Positions 1 to 10,743 of a DNA stretch of 64,000 bases are shown here, one piece after another. The position numbers were made by a program, and so were the translations under genes. Each line of letters begins with the position of its first letter. The first letter of the stretch is position 1. The stretch comes from Pleurotus djamor (Eukaryota > Basidiomycota > Agaricomycetes > Agaricales > Pleurotaceae), in NCBI GenBank assembly GCA_029747585.1, contig JAPEVF010000020.1, positions 62,001-126,000 of the forward strand, in the 5' to 3' direction. The notes under the pieces were generated by a model, which worked only from the letters and a program-made list of their open reading frames with translations, was not told where the DNA came from and did no database searches.

Positions 1-403
1 ATGAATCTACTGAGCTTGGAGTAAGCTCAAAAAATATGATTTACTTACCTTAGACCGCTTCTAAGGGAACTGTATACGGATGTCTTTGCACAAATGCACG
101 CGTTCAACTCCAGTTCAGGGGGATCTGGAAGAGAAAAGGGGCGACTGGGGTGTCCACTTGCTCGGACATGGGTTCAGACGTTAAGTGGCCTTTGATCTTC
201 AGACATATCTCAAGCTATGGAGTTTCGATGGACTTGGTAGCTCTGAGCAGCAGATCATGAGTCTCCTGAATGCGTCGTTGTCGTAGGAGGTCTCCAGGAG
301 GTCGTTGCGTGCGATCGGCGTTTTCTATGTACGTAAGCAAAAACGTGGCTATTCTGTCCAAAACTTGACAGGTCGGCTTGCCTGCGAGTTTTAAAGCCAG
401 ATC

Positions 404-443
404 GACCAGCCTGTCTATCGACAATATCATAGACAGGCTGGTC
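404..443. repeat. Perfect 15-bp inverted repeat (hairpin)
   Basis: Bases 404-418 (GACCAGCCTGTCTAT) are the exact reverse complement of 429-443, separated by a 10-nt loop. It could be the 3' stem-loop of an unseen transcript, a relic of a mobile element, or chance. Nothing nearby decides between these. Confidence 0.75.
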
Positions 444-512
444 ACGAGCCTAGTGAAAGGCCGCTTATAAGGCTGTCCCGATTAGGCAGGTGTCGTATTG
501 ATCGAGTTCCCG

Positions 513-524
513 TCAAAATTTTTG
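513..524 (+). promoter_or_regulatory. Possible RRPE-like A/T element upstream of UTP5
   Basis: The stretch TCAAAATTTTTG lies about 110 bp before the UTP5 start. It resembles the AAAATTTT core of the rRNA-processing element found upstream of many fungal ribosome-biogenesis genes. The match is short and could be chance. Confidence 0.25.
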
Positions 525-633
525 TACAGGGTTCGTGAACATCCATCTTGGTGAGTTTCCTCATCCCAGCCTTATATGTTTCTGATATGTCTAAAATGTC
601 ACCATTCCACCAGTCTTCCCCATTTCCTCCCTC

Positions 634-3099
634 ATGGCCTCCAAAGAAAAATCAAAAAAATCGCGTACCAAGCCTCCGAAGAGCAGACCTGCCTCGACGA
701 CAACGATATCGCAGCCTGTCGTCAATGACGCCTCCCACGTAACAGAACTGTCCGCTTTTTCGCCAAAGGGTGATCTGTTTGCTTTCCTGACGTTGGCTGT
801 GGAGAAGCACCGTTTACGAATATATGACACAACGACCAGTCAGTCTGTCGCCGAACATACCTTGGATACCGCCAGGGTGACTGCGTTGGCTTGGAGCGAG
901 TATTCAGATCTGAACGACGCTGGGACGGATGAAACACCATCTCCAAACAAAAAGCGCAGAAAAAAGAAGCATAGCGTGACCGGCCAGCCGGAGAATAGCA
1001 GTTCTGGTGGGATCCATGTTGTCGTTTTGGGATTGTCGGATGGCTCCTTGGTTGTCTTTTCGCCGAGTCATGCACGCGTCATACAGACGCTTTCTTCCCC
1101 GACGAGCTCAGCTTCCATACTATCAATCGCAGCTGCGGAAAACAAGGACGGCACTCGATTGTTCTGGACATGTAGTTCCGATGGAACTACTCGACTATGG
1201 AACGCACACACCACAGCTCTAATCGGGAATTGGAAAAACGACGAACGTATACCTTACACAAGTGCCGCAATTCGTCAAACAGACAAAGATCAATTGGAAC
1301 TGCTAGTCGCCCACCATCGCATCCAATTGTTATCGCTGAAAACAATAACCTCCGCGGAAACACAAAAACCCCTTTCAATATCAACTTTCACGGGACACGC
1401 TTCCCCCATCAAACAACTTCAATGGGACGTTTCACAACAACCACCTACGCGGTTTTTGTCTCTCGCTGAGGCTGATCGATTGGTATACCTCTGGGAACTT
1501 CCTCAATCAGAAAGTTCGTCCTCCGAGGGAAGGATAGCTGCTTCTATTGCGCTCGACTCTGATGCCCGAGTATTCGATCTGACTGCATCCCCATCCCCCA
1601 CGCTACTGACAGTCTCCGCCTCTGGTAAAACTTCAATATATCCTATCCCGGCTGAGTTGGTACCTCCCGCGAGCTCGAGCAAAGCACACGCCAACGTCCC
1701 CTCTTTGCTACCAAAGTCTAACATCTTCTCCCCGTCCAAACAGCAGGCCAATGTTCGTGTCGTGAATGCTGGCTTCGTTCATGGGCAGGAGGGTGCCATC
1801 CGGATCGTTCGAATGGTTGGTGGTGTCCGACCATTCTTCGACTTGATCGTACGTCTGGTCTTGCGTGCTTTCTTGTTACCGCATACTTATGGTGATGCCT
1901 AGAAATACACCGATGAATCTGGTGGCTTCGTCGAATCCGTCACGCTCAAGGAGATTACTTCGAGCGTTATTTCCGACATCTCAAAGGTCTGTTAGAGTGT
2001 TTCTTCATAGCTTACATCGTTCTGAATTCCACCCAGGCTAGCAATATCAAGCGATACGCAGAAGCCACAGCTACCGTTGGTTCGGGTGTAGAAGTAGGCC
2101 AGGACCAAGACGCCGACGACGTCCTAATGCAAACAGTAGACGGTGATCTCGACGTTGACATCGCAGAGCTCAGTCTAGGCCAACGTCTCGCCGCGATATC
2201 CGGAAAGAACCCCCCCACCCCAGACAACGAGGAGGAGGATAGCGAAACCGGCGGAGCCAAATCGAGAAACGCTACTCGTGATCAACCCGATAATCTCGTT
2301 CCCGCGAATTCTTTGACTCGCACTCTGATCCAGGCATTACACTCTTCGGATGCGAAATTGATTGAGACGTGTTTGTCGCACTCAGACCCAGTTTTGATCA
2401 ATAACACTGTTCGACGGTTGCCCCCGCAGCTTGTGGTGTCGTTGATTGACGCTTGTGTGGAGAGGTTGGGGCGAGGTGGTCGAGGGGCGAATATGAAAGG
2501 CCGTGGAGGTGGTGCAAGCTCTCAGCGTAGTGCTTCATTGATCATATGGATTCGTTCGGTGCTGACCATCCACAGTGGCCATCTAATGACCGTAAGTCTT
2601 GACTTATTATCTGTATTAGCCGAAGCTAACGTCTCGCCAGATTCCCAACCTCGTGGCGAGACTTTCCAGTCTTCATGCCACACTGAGCCGACGTCTGGCC
2701 GTCCAGGAGAGCCTTTTATCACTCAGCGGGAGGTTGGACATGGTCTTGACTCAGATAGAGATGCGATCTTCAACGGCGCCGACTCCTCTCGGTGTCCCTA
2801 GAGAGAAGCAGAAATCGACATCAAAAGCTGCAGTTGCGCGGCGATATGTCGAGGGTGAGAGTGAGGATGAAGACGCTCAGATGGACGTTGAGGTTGAAGT
2901 TGACAGCGAGGATGAGGAAGGCAGTGTTGAAGATGTAGAATTGGGCGGCGATAGTGACGACGACGAAGATGAGGATGAAGCAGAGATGACTGATGAGGAT
3001 GAGGAGGATGAAGAGGAGGATGAAGAGGGCCCCACGTTGAACGGGTTTATCGATGATGAGGCAGAAGAAGATGAGGACGAGGAGGACGAGAGCGATTAA
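634..3099 (+). CDS. UTP5: U3 snoRNP / SSU processome WD40 protein Utp5 (WDR43)
   Basis: Predicted nucleolar subunit of the t-UTP/UtpA complex, which starts pre-18S rRNA processing and is linked to rDNA transcription. Four exons (634-1848, 1903-1986, 2037-2591, 2641-3099) join in frame to about 770 residues. A basic Lys/Ser-rich N-terminus is followed by WD-type repeats, for example SSDGTTRLWN near residue 190. A Utp12-type helical domain follows in exons 3-4, with NSLTRTLIQALHSSDAKLIE, then DPVLINNTVRRLPPQLVVSL and a final VLTIHSGHLMTIPNLVARL segment. A long Asp/Glu tail of about 90 residues ends the protein. The product name rests on the WD40 plus Utp12 arrangement and the acidic tail; another Utp12-domain WD40 protein such as Utp4 or Utp12 fits less well because of the length. 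It converges on the DNA glycosylase gene, with about 160 bp between stop codons. Confidence 0.83.
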
Positions 3100-3260
3100 C
3101 ACCTGCCCCTCTGCGTACCCAAAAGATGGTGGAGTCCATCCCCAACTCATCTCACTCGATCTAAGTACATAGATGTTCTCGTTAATGTTAATATGTATCT
3201 TACATCTGGGCAGATAGTCCAGGGCACAATTCGACGATTAGCAGGCCGGACTCGAAGCGC

Positions 3261-4792
3261 CTATCGCATCACCTTCGAACGCTTCTTCGTACTTGGCTGG
3301 CTCTCGACGACTTTTCGTTCGGCTAAACGCGATGATGAGCGACGAGGTAACGGCACCTCTGGGGCCTGAGGGGCATTAGACATGCACGTCAATTAATTGT
3401 GTGTGTGTTATGAACGTACCTTCCGTTTCGGAACGTCAGGTTTTGTGTCCTGTGCTTCAGCGTCGACATCCTTGAGGGGTGGTTCTTCAGGGGATTCGTC
3501 TTCGGAGGCAGCGTCGGCTCTGGACAGAATCTGCAACTCTTCAACAAAGGCTGATGTACGCCCTCCAACGGTCAGCCACTTAATAGTCGCTGGTTCACCT
3601 GATGGCTAAACAGTATATTGGCAAAATGTATGCTTTTGCACCAGGACACCGCACGGTTGAGCTCACCAGCTTCAATGTATGTTCGTGCTTCTTCTTTCCT
3701 TTACCCTATAAATTTATCTTGGGTCAGACAGTAAAGCAGTACGGCCATCAGGAAGACTAACCCAACGATGTTTCATAAGCCAATTCTCTGGGAATTTAGT
3801 GTCGTCAGCGTTGACCGCCACGGCTTGCTGACAGACATCCGCAACGTTATGGTGAATTGAAGTTATCTGAGAATCAGACAGTTTATTACAACGCTGTTCT
3901 GGGTGGACGCGTGAGTGATATAATATTTCATCTATTCAAATTCACAGTCAAATTCAAGCTCGAGAAACGAATGAAGGAACGAACCGGCAACCCAATTGCC
4001 CACGCCGGCACTAAAAGATTGGTCCAATAATAGAGCCTTTATTGGACAGGAGCGTTTTAGCACCTTTGCCTTGAAGTCTTTGAGGGAAGGCATGGACAGG
4101 ATGGGATCAAAGCCAAGTTGCGAGATAGGGGGCTCCTCAAAGGGACTNAGAACACAGACGGATGCGTCCAAGTCGTCGGGCATCCAAGAAAGCCAGCTGG
4201 GTGGTTTCCTGCGTTTTTGGATCCTGAAGGTGCAGAATGAACTGAGCCAGATGTGTGAGTGAGATGGCCGCAAAACTCTTCGACCTGACTTAACTGACCT
4301 TCACGAATTTTGGAGGCCATATTTGGGAGGGAGATCGAGGAGTCTCTTTGTAGTATGTTGCTAGTTGACCCTTGACCTGCAGCATACCAGTCATTCCAAA
4401 GTGAAGTACGGGTAATTTGCCTTCGCCGTCGAGTTCAACATAGAAGAGTTTACCTAAACTTGGACAGTGAGTCGCGTAAACAGGAGTTTCACAACTCAAG
4501 TTACCATATCGTTTCGCGCCTAGAACAGTACGTCCAGTGAGTTCTTTCCCCTAGAAGTGGTAGTCTGAGCATAATCATGTTAACGCCAGTATATGGATGT
4601 CTCACAAAGTCAGAGTGGCTGATTCCAGAATAAACCAACAAATCATCAACAGTCTCGACTTGTTTGATGAGTTTTCCGGCCGCAATGGTTCGTACAAGAG
4701 CAGCGGCTCTTTCGACCTCTATGTATTTGGTAACGATGAGGGAAGCACAACCACAAAATACGAAGAAAGTGCGTACCAGGTAGCTCTGGCAT
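3261..4792 (-). CDS. Formamidopyrimidine-DNA glycosylase (Fpg/MutM family, zincless fungal type)
   Basis: Base-excision repair enzyme that removes oxidised purines and cuts the abasic strand. A 16-nt first exon (4777-4792) spliced to 4606-4718 gives the canonical MPELPEVE start, so the catalytic Pro-2 and Glu-3 come from the first exon. Further motifs in order are VYSGISHSDF, GAKRYGKLFYVELDG, LHFGMTGMLQVKG, LDARRLGRIRL, and the helix-two-turn-helix segment SAGVGNWVADEILYHSRVHP, which is split by an intron. I count nine exons. The C-terminus is Lys/Arg-rich and lacks the bacterial zinc finger, as in plant and fungal homologues. An N at 4148 breaks the frame inside LGRIRLCS/SPFEEPP; leaving that base out restores it. 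I therefore treat the break as a sequencing artefact and not a pseudogene. Confidence 0.9.
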
Positions 4793-5599
4793 GGCCAATT
4801 CGGACAAGTGCAAAGTTCCAGCTTTAGGGTATGGCCTCGCAAGCGCCCAATGAGTTAACCCTAGTTTAACCCACGTGGCACGGTTGTATTCCCGAGGTGA
4901 TCGTTGTCTATTTCTACACACAACCTCTCAATTCCTTGAAGTCTAATGGATTGGATGTCGCGATCACTACACTCCACGAACCAGCGGCCTGTGCGACATC
5001 TGGGAGGCTCATCTACACAACCTCATTGGGGAGCACCACCTTGGTTCAGTGTCATCGCAGACGTGTCGACGCTCTTCTTGCTCGCTTCTTTTCCTGGCAT
5101 AAATTCGAGATCTTGCGCCTTTGAAAGTCATAACTTGCTCACATCTTGGATCATGGAAGAGTTTGCGCCTGACAAAGTCCTATGCACTTTCTGGTCTGGA
5201 TACTTTTGGATGCGGCTCAAGCGGAATGGCGAAACGTCTTTCCAGAGCCTCCGTGCTGTGGGTATCTCCGAAGCGATAATAAGACTGTGTCGCCGCCGAT
5301 GGTACTTAGATAGGGCCATCACGTTGTTTCTGAAAGATCCAGTTGTTGATGCTGCCTCGGAGCTTCTTCACCTTGCTCTACTGATTGGAAAGAGCTAATA
5401 GAACTTTCCGTCGTGACCTTTTCTCTCCTTCCCTCAACTCTTGTTCCTTACCTGTCAGCCTTTGGTACGCCACTTCGACCTGGTGAGACATCCCCCTGCA
5501 CCGTCGATGCGAACCCCTTGCCCTGGACCGATGACATATAAACCTGGCAGAAGGTACGAATAATATCGACGCGTTGTATCCAATTCATACGCTTTAGTG
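4793..5599. other. Intergenic region between the glycosylase and GST genes
   Basis: About 0.8 kb between two divergent genes. A 150-codon plus-strand frame (4946-5398) has no recognisable domain and no start context or splice pattern that convinces me. I see no repeat or RNA gene. The region presumably holds both promoters. Confidence 0.4.
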
Positions 5600-7318
5600 A
5601 TGTCGCAAGAGCAGATTACGCTTTACTCAACCAGGGTACGTACCCTCACTGGGAATCTATCAGTCAAATTGGACTCATATTACAGCGCTTTTCATAAATA
5701 TGCGGAATCGCGTTTTCCAACACTTTTGGCCATGGGGTTAGGGTTTCCTCTTTTGGGCCGTGGAAATGAGCTCCTAGGGCCCCTGTACATGACCACAATC
5801 CCGGTTTCGGGGGAGTATCACACTCGATAGTGCGAATTCTGAGCATTTTCAGGCATCTTGTAGGTCAAAATAGCCCTCAATAGCATCTCTCTGCGCGGGA
5901 AACCTTTCGATTCCTTTCCGACACTTTAAATGCCGCTGGACAGAGTTCTAGCTTTCAAATTGGTGTTGCTCGCTCTACCTCACAAACTTGGCTATCACTT
6001 AGACGCAGGAAACGCTAGTGAAGGCTGCGTGGGAGCTGGTAACGACGCAATGGTAGTTTCTAAGCTCAAAATGACATGGAATTGATGCCTTCCAGTATTT
6101 TAGACGTCTCGCGCAGTAACGCACACAAATCGTACAGCTTCGTCTGTGACAAGCATTTTCAAGTGAGAGTTAAAGTTCTTACCCCAGAAATTCCACTTCG
6201 CTGTTAATTCCTGTCCCACACACTTCATATGGGAGCAGTTTTGTGCATATTCTCGCCTCTTGGATACAGCCAATGTTTTCAGTATTCATTGAGTCCCTTG
6301 CCTTCTAAGTGGCCTTATACAGACTATACTCATGGATAAGTAGTGCAGAACTTTGCTTCTGGCACCGGGCAACCATTGTGAACGATGATGTGTCGTCGGG
6401 CACCTCTCCGAGGCTCTATAGGGACTTTAGGAGCCATTTCCACGGCCCAAAAGAGGAAACCCTAACCCCATGGCCAAAAGTGTTGGAAAACGCGATTCCG
6501 CATATTTATGAAAAGCGCTGTAACCTCATGAATAATCTTTCTAGCCGTCTCCCTTTGGTCATTTTGTCGAGGTAGCCCTTCGCGAAGCCAACCTCCAATA
6601 CACACGTTACGAGATTGATCTCAAGAATGACAAACCGTCCTGGATCTTCGACATCAATCACATCGGCAAGGTGCCTACTATTACGTACGGTGGTCCTCCC
6701 GTCCCTCCCGAACAACCCTCCCCAGAGTCTTTCAAACTCGCTGAGTCCATCGCCATCCTGGAATTCATCAACGAAATCGCCCCCGATGCGAAGCTCTTGC
6801 CCGCTACACCGAAGGAACGGGCGAAGACTAGGTCTTGCATGCAGTTCGTGATGACAAGAGTTCAGCCGATCTTTTATCAAGCGTTGATGAGGCAAGGATC
6901 GATGAGGGACATCATCCAGGTCTTGAAAGAGCTCCAGTATTTCTTGCCCGAGGTCCCTGCGGAAGGGGAAGAAACGACGAAGAAGTTTGTTGGGGGAGAG
7001 TCGTTCTCTCTCGGAGACGCTGTTGTTTCTGCGTGGGTGGTTCGTATGAACTTCTTCTTGGGTAACGACATCGGTTCGTGGCCCGAGGGCGAAGGCGTGA
7101 AGCTCCAGGAAGAAATACTGAGCTCGGAGGAGCTTGTCAAGTTCCAATCCTACCGAAAGACCCTGCTTTCTCGACCGGCTGTCACGGAGACATTCTCGCA
7201 GGTTTGCCTTGTCTAGCCTCCTTTCGTGGAAAGGAACTTTGATTAACGTCACCACTAGGAATACCATCTGACGACAATGAAAGCAAGAGTACTTTCAACT
7301 CGTACGCCGTCCGAGTAG
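5600..7318 (+). CDS. Glutathione S-transferase, fungal GSTFuA-like
   Basis: Predicted cytosolic glutathione transferase of 250 residues. Exon 1 (5600-5635) encodes MSQEQITLYSTR, exon 2 is 6545-7201 and exon 3 is 7259-7318; all joins are in frame. The thioredoxin-fold N-terminal domain shows ITLYSTRPSPFGHFVEVAL, then GKVPTITYGG and KLAESIAILEFI, the glutathione-binding segments. The C-terminal all-alpha domain follows. The active-site position, which is CPF in many fungal GSTs, reads SPF here, so a serine replaces cysteine; this is seen in the sequence, but the effect on catalysis is inferred. Intron 1 is 909 bp instead of about 69 bp because a transposon sits in it. The splice sites themselves remain intact, so the gene may still work. 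Confidence 0.88.
5683..5768 (+). repeat. Left terminal inverted repeat, GST-intron element
   Basis: 86 bp identical to the reverse complement of 6435-6520. It contains a GGTTAGGGTT stretch that looks telomere-like but is part of the repeat at both ends. Confidence 0.9.
6435..6520 (-). repeat. Right terminal inverted repeat, GST-intron element
   Basis: Perfect inverted copy of 5683-5768, followed directly by the TA target duplication and 22 bp later by the splice acceptor of GST intron 1. Confidence 0.9.
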
Positions 7319-7734
7319 ATTGCAGATACATAGCTTCATGGTTGTACCAGGGTGGGTGATGGTGCCATTTAAATCTCCTGTGTGCCAGGTATGATGCTAG
7401 TCAGTACCTACGCAATTGCTCATTCTTGAACATGAATTCCATGTCCGTCGAGGAGGTCTGGAGATGGAAACACCAAAGAATGTGCAACTTTCAAGGTACT
7501 GCTCTCATACACCTTCATACACTCATCAATTTCGTGGATGCAAAGTCTTTGTGACCGTGGCTACAAACTGCCCCTTTTGGGAGTGGCACAGTGTTCACCC
7601 TGTCATAGCCGAATTTGGAGGCGTGCAGTTGAACGCCGGGTTTTCCTCAACTGTTTGTCTCCGACTCCTCGTCCCGGTCTCCTTCCCCCCTCAAGGTCCC
7701 AGCAGCCTAGCTGCAACCACGCTGGAACGTCTGC
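7319..7734. other. Intergenic region GST to MDV1
   Basis: About 0.4 kb between two plus-strand genes. It should hold the GST terminator and MDV1 promoter. I see no gene, repeat or recognisable site. Confidence 0.4.
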
Positions 7735-10405
7735 ATGGCATCTGACTCGCGGAAACGCCCCTCATCAGAAGACTTAAAGTCGCGCAATGGTCGACCTCCA
7801 CCTTTGGACCCACCCAATAACTCGGAATCCGGCCCAAGTAAACTGGGACTCGTGCAAAAGGTGTTTATGGCTCCTTTCAACCACAAGAAACATGATTCTA
7901 CGCGAATATTATCTGACTGTATGTGATGCTCGTCGACTATCGATGTTGGTATAGGTAACTGACATCATTGGGTCTCTTATTCTTGGATTCAACTTTATAG
8001 TGGCCCCAGTCATCATGACGCCGCGTATGATGAACACAGTGAGCTCTTCGAATAGACCCAGGGCTTCGGTGGGGTCATCGAGCATGTCGGGGTCGCGCGT
8101 CGACTTTGCAACTTTAGGACGTGCACCGTTCCGGCTGGGTCTGGGCGGAACACGACGAGTTACTTCACGCGACCTACAAATTGTGGAAGCGACAGAAGAA
8201 CTCTTAGAAGTAGAACTCCCTGAACCAGATGGCGTTGCTTCAAATGTCAGCTTGTTGCGCGGCTTCAATGCGACGATACCCAGTGCGGAGCAGGGCCGAT
8301 CCCGCAGAAGACAAATGCGAAATGTTCATACACCAAAGCTAGGGTTAAGGAAGTTGGGTAGGAGTGCGAGGGGCATGATTGGAGATGAGGATGAAGAAGG
8401 TGATCATGTCGATCATGAGGGACAAAGCGTGGCCAGTGAAGAAGACATGGTGGTTGTCGGGAAGGCCGGGAAAGGAAAGAGGAGGCGGAGAGGAAGGGAG
8501 AGTCTCAGTGCAAGCAAAACTCTGGGCAAGGAAGAGTTAACTCGCCAGAGAAAAGAAATATTGAAGGATAAGGAGAATGTCCACGTTAAGCGGGTGAGTC
8601 CAACGCGTGTTCACGTCCCTCCTCTCGCTGACGCGTTCCTCAGAGTTTACTCATAAGCGAAGTAGATGAAATCACGAACAAAATAGCAGCTCTAGACTCT
8701 ATACGAGCGAAACTTGAACATGACCTACTCAAGTTGCAGGAGGAAGAATTAGAACTCGATGACGAACGTGAGTAGTTTGTAATAAAGCTCCTCCCGAGTC
8801 CGCTGACCCGTTTTATTTCAGTGGAAGGCGTCAAGGAGAGACTAGATTTTGAGGAGGCATCTAGCCATCGCCCACCAAAGTCATCAACACAACCTCTCCA
8901 TCTTCCTCAGAGTTCCAGGCGGCGTAAAGGCCCCGCCTTCTTGCCTTCGGAACACGACGAACTACCACCCGGCATTGCTTTTATGGTGCGTACCCCAATA
9001 TCATCCTCGATGATCTACTTCACTAACTTGGTTTCGCAGACCCTCGAAAGCCATACCACTCCAATCACCTCATTAGACTTCTCCGAGCCATATGGAACCC
9101 TCGTCACTGCGTCTCAAGAAGACTTCCAACCCCGCGTCTGGGATCTTCTCACCGGATCCGAAATTGGGCGTTTACGCGGCCACCAAGGGACAATCAAGTG
9201 TGTCCAAGTGGAGGACCATGTCTGCTTAACGGGTAGTGAAGACGGGTCTGTGCGGCTGTGGGATCTGAGACGAGTGGACGAGGATGAGGACTGGGAAACT
9301 GAGGGTGAGATGGTGAACCTGAGTGACGTTGCTGAGGAAGAGGAGAGTGATATGAGTGAGTTTGGTATGCCTGGCATACCAAGCGAGGAAGTCACACTGA
9401 ATGGTATACGCAACGGGAGCGTCGGAAGTAAGGACCGTGATGATGCTTGTGCCCGAGTCCTGGAGGGTCACAGCAAAGCAGTCACGGCACTCTACTTCGA
9501 GGATAACTGCTTGGTATGTATATCCTTAACTGTGCATCCATTTCCCCCGTTTTAATGATTCACCCAGGTCACCGGTGCCTCAGACAAGACCCTACGCCAA
9601 TGGGACCTTGAAACCGGTCAATGTGTAATGACCATGGACATCCTATGGGCTATCTCTCACCCCACCGTGAACTTTCCCGGAAGCGCCATACCCAATCCAT
9701 TGTTCCCAGGCGCTGCTGCTGCCGCAGGTGCTTTCGCAGTACCTATGCCTCCCTACGCTGATGGAAGTTGGGATATGTACCAAGACTTCGTTGGTGGGGT
9801 TCAATTCTGGGGGTATGGCCTGATGAGTGGTAGTGGAGATGGTGCAGTTCGGATGTGGGATAGTAAGTTCTGGTTTACAACTGACTGCGATTCGGGCGCT
9901 TACCCCACGGTTTGCAGTGCGAACTGGGCAGGCTCATCGCACGCTACTGGGACATACTGGTCCAGTGACGTGCTTACAATTCGATGAGATCCATATCGCA
10001 AGTGGTAGTCTCGACAAGACCATTCGGGTAGGACTCTCTTAGCCTGTTTCGCCGTCAAATCACTGACAACTTTCATTTCGTATAGATATGGGATGTTCGT
10101 ACAGGCGGGGTCTTTGAGACTTTGAAATACGATCATGCAGTCACTGCTCTGCAATTTGATAGCAGAAAAGTGGTTGCAGCTGCTGGAGAGAATGGCGTCA
10201 AGGTACGCCCCTCTTTCGCCCTTCACGTTCCCTGAAGAAATTAATCTCAGTACCCCTTTCCATTCAGATATACAACCGGACGAGCATGCAACACTCATCT
10301 CTTACTACTAACGGGCACACTAGTCCCATCGAACGTCTCCGATATATGGATCGCTACCTCGTTTCCGGAGGTCGCGATTCTACAGTGAAGGTTTGGTCAC
10401 TATAA
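7735..10405 (+). CDS. MDV1: Mitochondrial division protein Mdv1/Caf4-type WD40 adaptor
   Basis: Adaptor on the mitochondrial (and peroxisomal) outer membrane that links Fis1 to the dynamin Dnm1 during organelle fission. Nine exons (7735-7918, 8001-8593, 8644-8767, 8822-8985, 9040-9513, 9568-9862, 9918-10027, 10086-10202, 10268-10405) join in frame to 732 residues. The N-terminal half, which includes [20 protein letters not shown], corresponds to the Fis1-binding extension. A heptad coiled coil follows around residues 260-310 ([20 protein letters not shown]). The C-terminal half is a WD40 propeller with repeats such as [48 protein letters not shown] and [20 protein letters not shown], ending [13 protein letters not shown]. 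The order coiled coil then propeller separates Mdv1 from other WD40 proteins. The acidic insert between early propeller repeats is also typical of the family in filamentous fungi. Confidence 0.9.
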
Positions 10406-10743
10406 TGGTAGACCTATACCTTTACCTGGACCTTAATTATAAAGTATCATAAAGCTTTCTTTCTTGCTTTCGTGATTGTCGTGGGCCTTCATCGCATACC
10501 TCAAGAACACCCCGAAGATGTATTATATACCATCAACTGCTACATAACTTACTACATAAAATAGACAATTTTCCGTGCTTGTTAGGGGCTTAAAATTGAG
10601 CTTCGCTGGCAACTTCCATCTCGGAGATTAGAGAGGTTAGTTTTTGCTCATCAAAGTCTGTCAGTTGTAGAGAACTGATAGTTTTCATTGAAAGGTGAGT
10701 TTGGTACATTCCGTTGATCAAGGATTGTATAGATGACGAGTAG
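10406..10743. other. Intergenic region MDV1 to THR1
   Basis: 338 bp between two plus-strand genes. I looked for a Gcn4/Cpc1-type TGACTCA box in front of THR1 and did not see an exact one. Confidence 0.4.

Larger units (their letters stand above)
1..633. other. Left-end intergenic region, no supported gene
   Basis: I see no gene with recognisable motifs here. A 76-codon minus-strand reading frame (215-445) has no family I know, no matching splice structure, and begins inside a perfect hairpin, so I do not call it. The hairpin and a possible upstream element of the next gene are listed separately. Confidence 0.5.
5683..6520. mobile_element. 838-bp non-autonomous DNA transposon (TA target, 86-bp perfect inverted repeats) in GST intron 1
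   Basis: The outer 86 bp at each end (5683-5768 and 6435-6520) are perfect reverse complements, starting CAGCGCTTTTCATAAATATG. Similarity continues about 13 bp further with a one-base gap. Both ends are flanked by TA (5681-5682 and 6521-6522), the target duplication typical of Tc1/mariner/pogo-type elements. No transposase frame lies inside. Excising the element and one TA leaves a 69-bp intron, the usual size here. Perfect repeats point to a recent insertion. The superfamily is inferred from the TA target only. Confidence 0.88.

Noticed and set aside
215..445. A 76-codon minus-strand frame at the left edge
   Set aside because: Its start overlaps the perfect hairpin and the product resembles nothing I know.
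4946..5398. A 150-codon plus-strand frame between the glycosylase and GST genes
   Set aside because: No motif, no splice continuity, and it lies in a probable double promoter.
5740..5752. Telomere-like GGTTAGGGTTT sequence
   Set aside because: It is less than two repeat units and belongs to the inverted repeat of the transposon, where the other end carries the same sequence inverted.
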